The translations under genes were made by a program, and so were the position numbers. Under the pieces are notes generated by a model that made no database searches, had not been told where the DNA came from, and saw only the letters and a program-made list of their open reading frames with translations. A stretch of DNA of 64,000 nucleotides from Cryptomeria japonica (taxonomy: Eukaryota; Streptophyta; Pinopsida; Cupressales; Cupressaceae): positions 402,781,889 through 402,845,888 of the forward strand of contig NC_081408.1 in assembly GCF_030272615.1 (NCBI RefSeq), written 5' to 3'. Shown here piece by piece: positions 45,421-55,643 of the stretch (position 1 is the stretch's first letter; every line of letters starts with the position of its first letter).

Positions 45421-46180
45421 AATATGGATGATCCATTGGTTGTTGGACAACAAGAAGAGGAGGCTCTCAATGACACTTTTTTGTTAGAAGATCAAGAGAT
45501 TATGATAGAGCAAAAAATGATCGAAATAGTGGATCAAATTGTGCCCCAAGAATGCTCAATTTTTTTTGATCAAATTGCAAAGGAAAAACTTAATAAAAAT
45601 CTTGATTTCTATTTATCGCAAATCCTCTCCATTTCAAAACTAGGCAAAGTGGAATATTAGGCAACCCTTCCATCTCCTCCAAGTAGAGGGAGACCACCTA
45701 AAAGAAAATAAACCTTGGTAGAAATTAGTGTCGGTATCCAATCTACACTAGAGAAAAGTTTCAAAAATAGGAAAGACAGTTAGGTTACTCCAACAACAAA
45801 TGCTAGACCAAGAAGGGCATGTTTCTCTTCTCAAGGACACTGAGAGTCCTATCATGGAATATTAGGGGCTTGAATGCACCTAACAAAAGATGATTAATTA
45901 GGAGTTAGATAGATTCAAGTGTTGGCAACGCCATTCTTTTGCAAGAAATAAAATTCACATCAAACCATGTACACGAGGTATTCAAGAAATGGGAAAAGTG
46001 GTAGTTCATTCTCTATCTCAAGGAGTTGTTGGTAGTCTAACAATGATATGGAATGTTAAGACAACTTAGATTGCACCAATATTTTTAATGAAAAATCAGA
46101 TGATTGTAAAGGTTTCATCATTTGAACTCATATTTTCATTATTCAATGTACATGCTCCTACATCAACAGTAGAAAAAACA
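45421..46180 (+). pseudogene. LINE fragment: ORF1 tail and endonuclease start
   Basis: 45424-45660 is an open acidic frame, followed by a broken Arg/Pro/Lys-rich stretch (PSPPSRGRPPKRK), typical of an ORF1 end. At 45839 the sequence reads LRVLSWNIRGLNAPNKR, the standard start of a plant LINE endonuclease, then GNAILLQEIKF with the catalytic glutamate. Stops interrupt it. A later piece near 46080-46180 (FELIFSLFNVHAPTS) matches the next endonuclease segment. The element is truncated after that. Confidence 0.7.
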
Positions 46181-46870
46181 CAATGTGTAATACACTTTTG
46201 TGTAAAACATATCTCAAATGATTAGTTTTTCACCTATGTCTATCTAGTTGTGCATTTCAAATAGAAACTGTTTGCTTACTTCACAAGCACCTCTCTATCC
46301 ATCACATCAATCATATTTGTATTTAGTCAAATGTTGTAATCCTTGCATCATAGTACAAAAATGGATCATAATATAAAAATTACTCATTTCTTTTGTTTAC
46401 ACACTCTTCCTTTGACAAAATATATGAAATTATTCATATGTTCATGAAATTTTGATCCTTTTATGGATAATGTTATGTGAATACAATAATAAACTTACAT
46501 AAACAATAATAATGAACATTATAACAATCCTAAAAGTCCTAATTTGAGGTGCATATACGTCTATTAGCACAATTTTGTTGATGTGCACATACCTCTATTA
46601 CCTAAAGGGAAAGTTTGTGAAATAGACTTTTCCTTTATATTTTCTAGCAACAAAGCATGACAAAAAATTATTAATTTTTTATATTCATGCCCTGTTGCAT
46701 GCTTCTTAATTCAATTTTTATATACTCGGAGGCCAACATATAGGAAGAGTCACTTATCGTTGCTATATGTAACCTATATAGGAATAATTGGTTTAGCTAA
46801 GACATAGGGTTTTCAATAACATGATTTTATTTTTTTATATCTTGTATACTTCCTCCTCCATCTATCACAA
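46181..46870. other. No recognisable gene
   Basis: AT-rich sequence. Nothing supportable was found on either strand. Confidence 0.5.

Positions 46871-46872
<2 letters not shown>

Positions 46873-46938
<66 letters not shown>
46873..46938. repeat. (CT)n microsatellite, then CT-rich tract to about 47280
   Basis: About 33 uninterrupted CT dinucleotides are followed by ~340 bp of pyrimidine-rich sequence. The open frame across it is a composition artefact. Confidence 0.97.
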
Positions 46939-46943
<5 letters not shown>

Positions 46944-47482
46944 TCCCTATCTAGGTCTCTCACCTCTCTCTACCTTGCCTTTCCTCCTTACCCCCATCTT
47001 TATCCTTGCATCCCTCCCTCTCTCTTCTTCACTCTCCCTCTCTTATTATTTATCCTCTCTAGTTCTTTCCTCTGTAGCTCCTTAACCCTCTTTCTCTATT
47101 TGTGTACTTATCTCTCTTATTTTCTTCTCTCTCCCTCACCTTTGTACCTCTTCCCTCTTTAGGTCTCTGAATCACTCCCTGCCCACCTCTCCCTCCCTCC
47201 TTTGCTCCCTCTTTCTCTTTATTCTTCCCTATCTCCTCTTATCTCTCCCACCCCTCTCTAGCTCATCACTTCTCCCTCCCTTGTATAGGGTTTAGATAAT
47301 AGGTTGTAGAATATAAGGTTTACAGTATAGGGTACAAGGTTTAGGGTACACAGGGTTGAGGGTATCGGTCGTATTGAGGCAAGGTAGAGAGGAAAGTAGG
47401 TAGTTAAGAAGTGAAAGGTAAAACCTCAACTATACATCATCACTCATAAACCCTAAACTCTAAGCCTTAATATAGATATGAG

Positions 47483-48998
47483 TGTGTGCTGGAAATGTGG
47501 GCAACATAAACATAAAAGTCTAATTTCAAAGTGTCCACACACTAATGGGACTCTTGGTGCAAGTTATAGGAGCTATATTGAATAGCTCAACTTCCCAAGG
47601 GGTGTTCGATTATTCTCTATCTGACAGGATCCCTGAAGTCAATGTCTTTGCTCTCAAATCATCGAGCAAAGTGGCTTAGGAATGACAAGTCCAAGAACGA
47701 GTAATGTTTTCTTATAAGTATGAATGCATTCCTACAAAATGCATAATTTCGAAACTAGATTGATTTAAACTAGTATGAATATGATGCTATGATAAAGATT
47801 AGTAATCCTATCCTAACAAGATATACTAGTCTAACTTGGCTATGCTATGATATAAAAAATGCTTCTAAATGTTTAATGTGTTTTAACAAAGAGAGGCTTG
47901 ATGCTTAGTAAAATGACTATAAATTAGATGCATGAAACTTGGATATATGAAAATGAGATAATGAGAGCTCTATTTATAGGAAAAATAGGGCAATGGATGA
48001 TCAAGATTGGATAATCTTAACAAGGGCTAGGATTGAAAGTTATCAATCCATGTTTACAATTCTCACCAATGAAATGGTGACAATTGTCAACAAGAGGTTG
48101 CTTGAGAGGAGATGAAAGAAGCATTAAATGCTTGAGAAGACATGAAGGTAAATGGTGACAATTGTCAACAAGAGGTTGCTTGAGAGGAGATGAAAGAAGC
48201 ATTAAATGCTTGAGAAGACATGAAGGTTACCTTAGGAGGTAAGGGTTAAGGTTAGGCTAGGGTTATCCATTGGATAAGATTTTACCCAAGGGATAAACTC
48301 TTGTGCAAGGGTTAAAGGGATAACCAAGGTTAAAGCCATGAATGCTTGATGAGATCCTTGGGTTAGATGAGGGTTGAGTTAGAGAGAAAGTCTCTAATCA
48401 TGCAAGAAGGTTGAGTTAACCATTAATGGTTTTGTAAGAGCCTTTAATGGTTTGGAAGACTTTGAGGGTTAACCTGTTGAGGACATAAAACCTTTAATGA
48501 TTTTCAAGGACTTTGAAGGCTTTGAGAAGTGACTTCTCTTTGCTTAGGATTGTGACAATATTTAGGAGATGGATTAGGCTAAATTAGAATTGATTAGAAG
48601 AATCTAGAAGGGGGTTAAGGAGGCAAGTGGGAGATGTAGGAAAATGCAAGTGGATGGAGGAGAACTTTAATTAAAATAAATTACTTTATTTCAACAAAAA
48701 TAGAAGCAACTTGCATAAATACAAGTGGGGGATTTAAATAAATAAATTAGATTTATTTACTTGCAAGGATCAATTTAATTAAATGTAAATTTAATTAAAA
48801 GGAGAGAAAGGGGAATTAATTAAATAAAGTGATTTATTTAATTAAAGGCTAGAAAAGACTTAGGTGAACTTAATTACATAAATTGAATAACTTATTTAAT
48901 CAATAGATGAATGCAGAGAAATTGATTAAATAGAGGAATGAGGTTAAAATGAATATTAAATATTCACTTAGGAAAGTGGTCAGATTTATACGTCTACA
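47483..48998 (-). repeat. Probable 3' LTR of an older PMD-carrying gypsy element
   Basis: The right boundary is clear by analogy with the younger element: ...ttatacgtctaca is followed by ttttgcccctgttt, i.e. on the minus strand a purine tract AAACAGGGGCAAAA followed by TGTAGACG. The left boundary (TGTGTGCTGG at 47483) is chosen because the younger LTR also begins TGTGTG. The partner LTR would lie beyond the right window edge, so neither boundary nor TSD can be checked here. Confidence 0.5.
48073..48232. repeat. 79-bp tandem duplication
   Basis: Two adjacent, almost identical copies of a 79-bp unit beginning atggtgacaattgtcaacaa start at 48074 and 48153. Confidence 0.92.
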
Positions 48999-49415
48999 TT
49001 TTGCCCCTGTTTAAGTGACGTGTGTGCACATGTTGATTCAAAGAAAATTTGTCGAATATGTTGTCAAAATTTGATCGATATGATGTCGTGTGTCGAGATG
49101 TCGATATGATGCCCCATATTTGATAAATGATATTGATGATGCCCCCTCGGGAGATGAATCAAGGATTTGAAAAATTTGTTGATTTGATGAGCGTTTTTAA
49201 ATTAATTGCATTTTAAATATTTTGACTGTGTTGAATGCATTTTAATTGATTCATCTTCCGAAAAATGATGTTGATAAGATAAAAATGAAAAAGTGAGGAA
49301 AATACATGCCCCACTTATTAACCTTGTTGACTTTTACCCTATACAAAGGTAAAAAGTGATTTGATTCTTATCATTTGCACATTTGTCTCCTTGGGATTGT
49401 GACATTTTAGCTCTG
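48999..49415. other. Region between LTR and older PMD gene
   Basis: No ORF. Given the parallel with 51922-52501 in the younger element, it should hold the promoter of the antisense PMD gene. A possible 3' splice site (gacattttag at 49401-49410) precedes the start codon. Confidence 0.35.
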
Positions 49416-49496
49416 ATGAAGATGCCGGTTCCATATGCTTCGCACCGATTTGAGCGTGTTCGTCGATACCGGAGACCCACCACATATGGCCCACCT
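49416..49496 (+). pseudogene. Exon 1 of the older PMD gene
   Basis: An ATG at 49416 opens 27 codons of a basic peptide (MKMPVPYASHRFERVRRYRR) ending at a consensus donor, cct/gtaagt, at 49496/49497. Phase is 0, which joins in frame to the exon at 63363. In layout it matches exon 1 of the younger gene (52502-52582). The intron is now over 13 kb because the younger gypsy element sits in it. Confidence 0.55.
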
Positions 49497-49579
49497 GTAA
49501 GTGATCCAAAACTTGCCACGTTTTTGATTGATTTTCCTTGTTTTGATCACATTTTTAATTTTTTTGTTTAAAATTTTTC

Positions 49580-49930
49580 GTTTTAGCGCGTGGGGGTTTT
49601 TGCATAGTGCATATGATAGATAAGATAGCGTGTAGGGTAAAGCTAGGTAGGTTAGCATCCAAGTAGCTTTCTACAGCGCGTCAATAGGTTAGGTTAGTGC
49701 GTAAATCGTTTTTGCTCACAGGGTTGACAGGTTAGTGCATGGGGTAGATAGAGTAGCACGCCGAGTAGATTAGCACATACAGTTAGCAGGGTAGTGCAGT
49801 GGTGGAACCAGTTAGCGCGTCAGAGGATTTAGCACGTAGGGTAAAGTTTCTAGCGCGTTGGAGGAAAATGATAGCGCATAAGTAGCAGCTTAGCGTGTAG
49901 GAGCCGTGCTTTAGCGTGTAGGGTCCAAAA
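49580..49930. repeat. Degenerate tagcgcgtaggg minisatellite in intron 1 of the older PMD gene
   Basis: About 14 diverged units with the core (t)agcgcgt, agcgtgt or agcacgt followed by a G-rich tail recur every ~20-30 bp. It lies within the inferred intron. Confidence 0.75.
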
Positions 49931-50039
49931 ATGGGTGAAAAAGGTTTAGAAGAATGCGTCGAGGGTTGAGTAGATTAGGTAGATGGCTTAGGGGTTGATA
50001 GGTGCCTGCCGAGTGTTTTGAGATGGGTCTTGAGCAAAT

Positions 50040-50265
50040 CTTTTGCCTGCTATGATGATGTTCGATTTTGATATGATGATTTGGAGTCTGTTGTAATTGC
50101 TTTCGATATGGAGTGCCGAGCTGATTGATTGCTTTGATGAGGATCCTGATTTTCTTTTGATGTGGATCTATGATTTTTGCCTTGCGATATCAATTTGATG
50201 TCCGATATGAGTTTCGATTCTTGATTTCCGATATGATTCCTGATTTGATGCTTGCGATATGGGTC
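50040..50265. repeat. Degenerate gatatgggtcttgatttgatgcttgc minisatellite, left part
   Basis: Short units built from gatatg(g/a), tgatttgatg and cttgcgatat recur to the insertion point of the gypsy element and resume at 63013, on the other side of it. Confidence 0.8.
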
Positions 50266-51921
50266 TGTGTGGGGGAAAAAAGCGAGACTAGGTTATCATG
50301 CCCTAATCCTACCTTTTGTCACACATTACGGAATACGAAAGAGCCTAGAGGTATCACACAATTGGCTACTTCTTTTTGTGAAAGAGAGAGCCACGGGCTA
50401 CCTATTAGGATTTCTATTCCTTTGTTGTAATTGAAAGGTAAGATTATGCAAGTTCAATTCCTAACCCTAAAATGCAAGTATGAGCTAACAACAAGATTGC
50501 AGAATTGAACTTAAACAATGGAAAGCTGTAAACACAAGGATAAGACAAGAATGCAAATGCGTACCCGGAGTCAAAATCTGAGTGGAAATGTTCGGGACGG
50601 GGGTGCGGGCGCCACTGTCCTGATTCTGCACCCGAAACTGCACCTAAAACTGCTGTTTTGCACTCTGGAAACTGTCTAAAATGCTGTCTGTCAGGAGGAC
50701 CAGGGCGCCCAGCGCCTCTGTCCCAGGGACCAGGGCGCCCAGCGCCCCTGTCCTGGCAGGACCAGGGCGCCCCACGCCCCTGTCCTGGTATCTTGCTCTG
50801 CAATTTGATGTGGGGTGCTGTCTCGACCTGCTTTTTTCGGATCTGCAACCTGCGGCGTCATCCGAGTCTCGAAACCTGCACTTATATCTGAAAAAGGATG
50901 TTTGGGTGGCTATATAGGGTTTTGCCATAGTCAAACCCCCACTTCGGTGATTTCCACATCCACGAATAGCCAAGTTGTATTGTAAAAGTAATGTGTGTGC
51001 AGACCTTGTGTGTGTGCAAGATCTAAAATGCAAGTAAGCAAACTAGAGCAACCTAGAAAGTAAACCCTAATTGCTTGTTAATGATAATGTAAATGCTCCA
51101 AATCAAGATGCAAAGTGATCTAAAGCATGAATAAATGAGATATTGAAGCTTATGCAAAGACATGAAAACAACATGAAATCATACCCAACCCTCAAGGGAG
51201 GAGTACAAGCCAATCTTCAGTCGGTGATCTCCTATTGTTCTTCAATGTCTTCCAAGCCCTAAATGAATAGAATTGATAAATGCTTGATAGAGGGATGTTG
51301 AATGTTGTTGAAGTCTTCAAAGATCTGCTCTTTCGCTGCATATGAGGTTCCTGAAAACAAAATTCCGATCCCTTCAAATGAAGAAAGAGAGCTCTTATGT
51401 ATGAAACCCTAGGTCGTAATTTCGTCTTTTGGCCGACCTAGAGATTGAATATCCCGCCAATTTCTTGGGGTTAAGCTTTATTTTATGATTGGATCGCGCT
51501 CCTAAAATTTCGAGAAAAATGTCCGGGACCGTGTGCACTCCGGGCGCCACGGTCCCGACAACTTTTCACCAAATTTTCAGGGCCGTCAGATATGATGATT
51601 TTAGAGAGAATCCCGAAGTTACAGGTGATTTCGAGATGTTTTGACCCCCGAAATCAAGCCCCCAAGCTCAGAATAGGGCCTAATTAGGGTTTTTGATTAA
51701 GTGATGTATTGGAAGAACAAAATGAAAGGGGCACGCTTTAATGAAAGGGCCCGACTTTATGATGTGGAAAATGATGAAATAGAACCTTTAGACCTAATTA
51801 ATTTGATTAATTAAGTGCTAAAGGGGAAATGCAATGCAAAATGCAACTATGCTAAGGCGGGTGCTAAACTAGGTGTTAAATTGTACTGCTTTAGCAAGTG
51901 CGTACAATTTATGACGTTACA
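50266..51921 (-). repeat. 3' LTR of the gypsy element (1656 bp)
   Basis: Matches 61357-63012 end to end. On the minus strand it begins TGTAACGTCATAAATTG, directly after the purine tract at 51935-51922. Confidence 0.96.
50699..50788. repeat. Three ~30-bp GC-rich repeats in the LTR
   Basis: Units begin accagggcgccc at 50699, 50729 and 50761 and end ctgtcc[c/t]gg. The same array is at 61790-61879 in the other LTR. The core gggcgcc recurs in the PMD intron array. Confidence 0.92.
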
Positions 51922-51935
51922 TTTATCCCCCACTT
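51922..51935 (-). promoter_or_regulatory. Polypurine tract of the gypsy element
   Basis: The minus strand reads AGTGGGGGATAAA immediately before the 3' LTR. In LTR elements such a tract primes plus-strand DNA synthesis. Confidence 0.8.
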
Positions 51936-52501
51936 TAGCGGTCATATGAGTACTACGTGCATATGCAAGCTAAAGTACAGAAAGTAAACATCATTTGAAA
52001 AAGGATATATCCATAAGTTGTCGGACGAAGCCCCCAGCGGTATCTGCAGTACACAGTTAGGAACCGCACCCTACAAAACACACGTTAGATCACAAAATCA
52101 CCTAATGCTTACTAAGGAAGGTGATGAAATTTGCGAGTAGCTATATGCCCCCCCTTGTTTCGACTTGCTTATTAGGGAGATGAAACAGGGTAGCATGTTT
52201 ACTTACGACAAATTGTGTAAGAGAGTGTTGATGAGGGATGTTCACTGAAAAGGTTTCATCAGAGCACTTTTTGGAACATCCCGGGAGTAGGGGAACGAAA
52301 ATACGATTCCTACGCAACAAACGGTTCGAAAATCGCATCTCCCAAACTCAAGTTATGATGAAATGAGTGAAAGAGGAAAATTAGGGTTTTGAAAGTAAAT
52401 GTAAAGGAATGAACGTATATACCTTGAAAGAGACATTTGCATTTGTCACTTTGTTGATTCTGAGTATTGTTCATTGCAGCGGAGCCCACATAGCCATCAT
52501 C
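51936..52501 (+). promoter_or_regulatory. Upstream region of the antisense PMD gene
   Basis: This 565-bp non-coding stretch precedes the PMD gene. A TATA-like gtatatacc at about 52414-52422 lies some 85 bp before the first ATG. A possible 3' splice site (attgttcattgcag) ends at 52480. Transcription from here would run toward pol, opposite to the element's genomic RNA. Confidence 0.35.
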
Positions 52502-52582
52502 ATGCCTTCACGATGACCGGAGCGTCCCACGAGGATTGAGATCATGCGACAGGCCGCGATCGACGACGAGCCACTGGACGAG

Positions 52583-52913
52583 GTGAGTTGACTGAACGTT
52601 GACTTTTGATTTTCTGCATTTGACTTTCTGTGATCGTTTGCGGGCCCTGGAACCCGACCGTGGGTCCCACACAGGGCGCCATGGTCCCTGTGGGGCGCCA
52701 TGGTCCCTTCAGGGCGCCATGGTCCCCTCAGGGCGCCATGGTCCCTTGAGGGCGCCATGGTCCCTTCAGGGCGCCATGGTCCTTGACAAGGCACCATGGC
52801 CCCAATCAGGACCTGGCGAGAGATGCCAGGGTTAGCATACGATGTTCGACAGTTTTGCATGAATGATTTTTTGATGATTGAGTACTGATTATAGTTATGT
52901 TTTTGTGATGCAG
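52583..52913 (+). other. Intron 1 of the PMD gene
   Basis: 331 bp with donor gag/gtgagt and acceptor tttttgtgatgcag/ggt. It holds a 19-bp tandem array. Phase 0 at both ends supports the exon join. Confidence 0.65.
52674..52803. repeat. Seven 19-bp repeats, core gggcgccatggtccc
   Basis: Units start at 52674, 52693, 52712, 52731, 52750, 52769 and 52789, an exact 19-bp period except the last step (20). Each contains the palindrome-rich ggcgccatgg (SfoI/NcoI-like dyads). The core is nearly identical (14 of 15 bases) to gggcgccacggtccc at 51542-51556 in the LTR. Confidence 0.95.
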
Positions 52914-54534
52914 GGTCTCCCGTATATGAGAGAGCACATGGCGGGATAGATTCTACGCAGTTTGCGAGATCAGATTCCCCGACTCACTCAGGCAGAGAGA
53001 GACACATTGTCGATAGTAGGTTTGTGGTCTATGATTCTTATGCCGGCCATCCGATTTCATCCCGCGATGCTGATGGCATTCATGGAACGGTGGGATCCTG
53101 ACACATGCACGTTCCAGCTTCCAGTAGGGGAGATGATGGTGACACTGGAGGATGTGTACCGCATTCTTCGCCTACCGATCAGAGGAGCTACCGTGACATA
53201 TGCGATCGATCGGTCAGTAGAGGATCATCAGAGGGAGCATGTATATTGCATAGGGAGAGTCATGCCGAGCGAGACGAGAGGTCGTATCATGGTCAGCTGG
53301 CTCTTACACCCTACAGGAGAGGTGCCCCTCATGAGACGTCTTATGATAGCCATCATTGCACTAGCTGTCTGCCCTAATGGGCGAGGTACACACATGCATG
53401 GGGGTCTCACGTGGTGCATCAGGGCTATGGAGAGACACAGGAGAGTATATGCCTGGGGTCGGAGTATGCTTGCACATCTCTATCACGACCTCGAGGAGTA
53501 TGTTTTCGGACAGGGTTGCAGCTTGATGACATGCACACTTCTGCAGGTGTGGATATTTGAGCACTTTACATGCACCAGGCCTGTCGGCTATCCGATGAGT
53601 ATGGCTAGCGAGCGACCTAGGGTATTTGCTTATCCACTTACCAGCGAGTGGAGATTTGGAGATCTATTGTATTGGAGAGTGATAGTTGACAGATTGACAG
53701 CCGAGGTGACCGTGTGGAGACCATATCTGCGGATGCACAGATGGGATGAGATGGAGAGACAGTTAGCATGCCTACAGAGGAACCGCCTACTGAGATGGCA
53801 ATATCCACACATCATAGTCCCATTCTACTTCGACCGAGTACGGAGGCAGTTCGGGCTAGAGCAGTGTGTCCCAGCCGATGTGCCCATCTACACTCGACAC
53901 TCGCGAGTCCTTCCTAGACCCAGAGCAGTAGCGAGACCGACGATAGATGATATCGAGATCACAGATATAGAGGGGTCCGATCAGGATGTGGTCACTGATT
54001 ATGCTGCAGACTCCGGGGCACAGCGCAGGTATCATTCCTGGTTTGTGAGATCATACCCAGGGCCTATCTTTCCACCAGATCACCCGACAGGCCATCCAGG
54101 TCCATGGAGGCATGGAGACCGAGATGAGGATCAGGGATCCAGGTCAGAGGAGCTAGAGGAGGGAGAGGATCATGAGGAGGCAGGAGGTCCTGATCCGCTT
54201 ATAGGAGATCAACCTAGTGCCGAGGAGGAGGAGGAGGAGGATGACGATGAGGAGGAAAGGGATGATGATGAGGAGAACGAGGATGCAGATGAGGATAGAG
54301 ATGACAAGGAGGATGAGGATAGAGATGATGAGGAGGAGTCAGATGCAGCTCCTCACCATTCAGGGGATGATACTGTAGCCTTAGATCCTCCCGTTATTCC
54401 CCAAGAGGGGGAACACGAGGCGCTACGAAGACCTGCACCTATCGTGCACAGATCGTTCGAGCATGGTGAGCCTAGTAGTTCCCAGTCACAGATGCTACCA
54501 TATCACGATCCCTACTGGCGTGAGGGGGATCCAG

Positions 54535-54618
54535 GTATAGTAAGTTTAAATTGATTGATTGATTGATGTTTTGATGATATAAAATGGTACTAACACAAAA
54601 TCTGTTCTACTGCTACAG
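54535..54618 (+). other. Intron 2 of the PMD gene
   Basis: 84 bp, gtatag...tgctacag, rich in A/T with a short tgat repeat. It splits a codon after its first base. Removing it continues the frame into exon 3. Confidence 0.7.
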
Positions 54619-55019
54619 CTAATGTGCAGGAGTGGCGCTCCTTGATCCAGCAAGCAGTGACAGATATCTCTACGACAGCGCAGATCCCTAGTTCCTCACA
54701 GGTTTCTTATAGACCTCAAGGGAACGCGGGTCGGCATGATGATTTGTTTTCCCCATTTCGAGTACAGGTAGAGATATGGAGGGAGAGAGAGCGGGCTCTA
54801 TCAGAGGACCTTCAGCGAGCACATCGTGATCTAGCAGCAACTCAGGCCGAGGCTACCTTGTATCGCGCTATCCTTATGGATAGGGATCGTAGGAGTTCCT
54901 CTCAGAGCCATTCACGATCTATATCACGGTATACCCCCATGGGTCCACCTGCATGGCCGGATCAGGAGGGAGCATCTAGTCGTCACTCTCCAGCCACCAG
55001 CCCTAGGGATAGGAGATGA

Positions 55020-55079
55020 TTTTATGATGTAGGGTAGGTCACATTTTGGATGTGTAGTGACCTATCTTTGTATATTGAT

Positions 55080-55138
<59 letters not shown>

Positions 55139-55643
55139 CTTCTTTGTCTCGAATGTGTTATCTTTAATGCCTAAACAATGTGTATTATGATTAAAGTTAA
55201 GACATTTGGTAGATGTAGATGTATGTTCCGAATTTAATTTCCATGTGATTGATTTCTCAATGCGCCATGATTAAATTGATACATGTGTGACTTAATTAAA
55301 ATATTTAATCAAGTACTACATTGATGATAAGGAAGAAAGTATGTATTTAAGCCTACAAATCATATAACCAATGTGATTTAAAAACACAACATGACATGAT
55401 TCAACTTAACAAATAAAAACATTGTATAATATGTCAACATAATGAAAATGTAAATCTTTTGTAATTTACATAAATGAATTCAAGACAAACCATAAAGTAA
55501 AGAAACATGCTTGTCAGGAACGAAGCAATATAGATTAAACAAGACATCATTTAATTCTATTTGCTCTAACAAAGATATGTTAACATATTATCCAATTTTG
55601 AAAAAGTGAGAAAGGAAATAGATAAATGATAAGGAATGAGGAA
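55020..55643. other. Convergent intergenic region between PMD gene and pol
   Basis: AT-rich, with a (CA)n(TA)n microsatellite at 55081-55133. The PMD gene and pol end facing each other across it, so it should contain the 3' ends of both transcripts. I cannot identify a polyadenylation signal with confidence. Confidence 0.6.
55081..55133. repeat. (CA)n(TA)n microsatellite
   Basis: About 15 CA followed by about 11 TA dinucleotides. Confidence 0.97.

Larger units (their letters stand above)
52502..55019 (+). pseudogene. Antisense plant mobile domain (PMD) gene, three exons, two stops
   Basis: Proposed exons are 52502-52582 (or from the ATG at 52544), 52914-54534 and 54619-55019. Introns have gtgagt...gcag and gtatag...acag ends, and both joins keep the frame, giving about 700 codons. 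Exon 2 encodes a PMD, the domain of MAIN/MAIL1-type proteins: AFMERWDPDTCTFQLPVGEM, VTLEDVYRILRLPIRG, GLTWCIRAMERHRRVYAWG, SMLAHLYHDLEEYVFG and LLQVWIFEHF. A long Asp/Glu tract follows (54220-54335). Exon 3 is Ser-rich with a likely coiled coil (REREALSEDLQ-like, 54780-54890). Only two stops break it: TGA at 52514-52516 and TAG at 52947-52949. Both could be single C-to-T changes. The ATG at 52544 avoids the first. PMD proteins of the host act in transposon silencing and genome maintenance; the function of element-borne copies is unknown. Confidence 0.85.

Noticed and set aside
46821-47162. 113-aa ORF
   Set aside because: It is a translation of the CT microsatellite and the adjoining pyrimidine tract.
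47283-47360. Interstitial telomere repeat
   Set aside because: Only scattered agggtttag/aggtttaggg-like strings occur, with no regular 7-bp period.
52471-52860. 129-aa minus-strand ORF with repeated GPWRPEGT motif
   Set aside because: It is the antisense reading of the 19-bp intron array.
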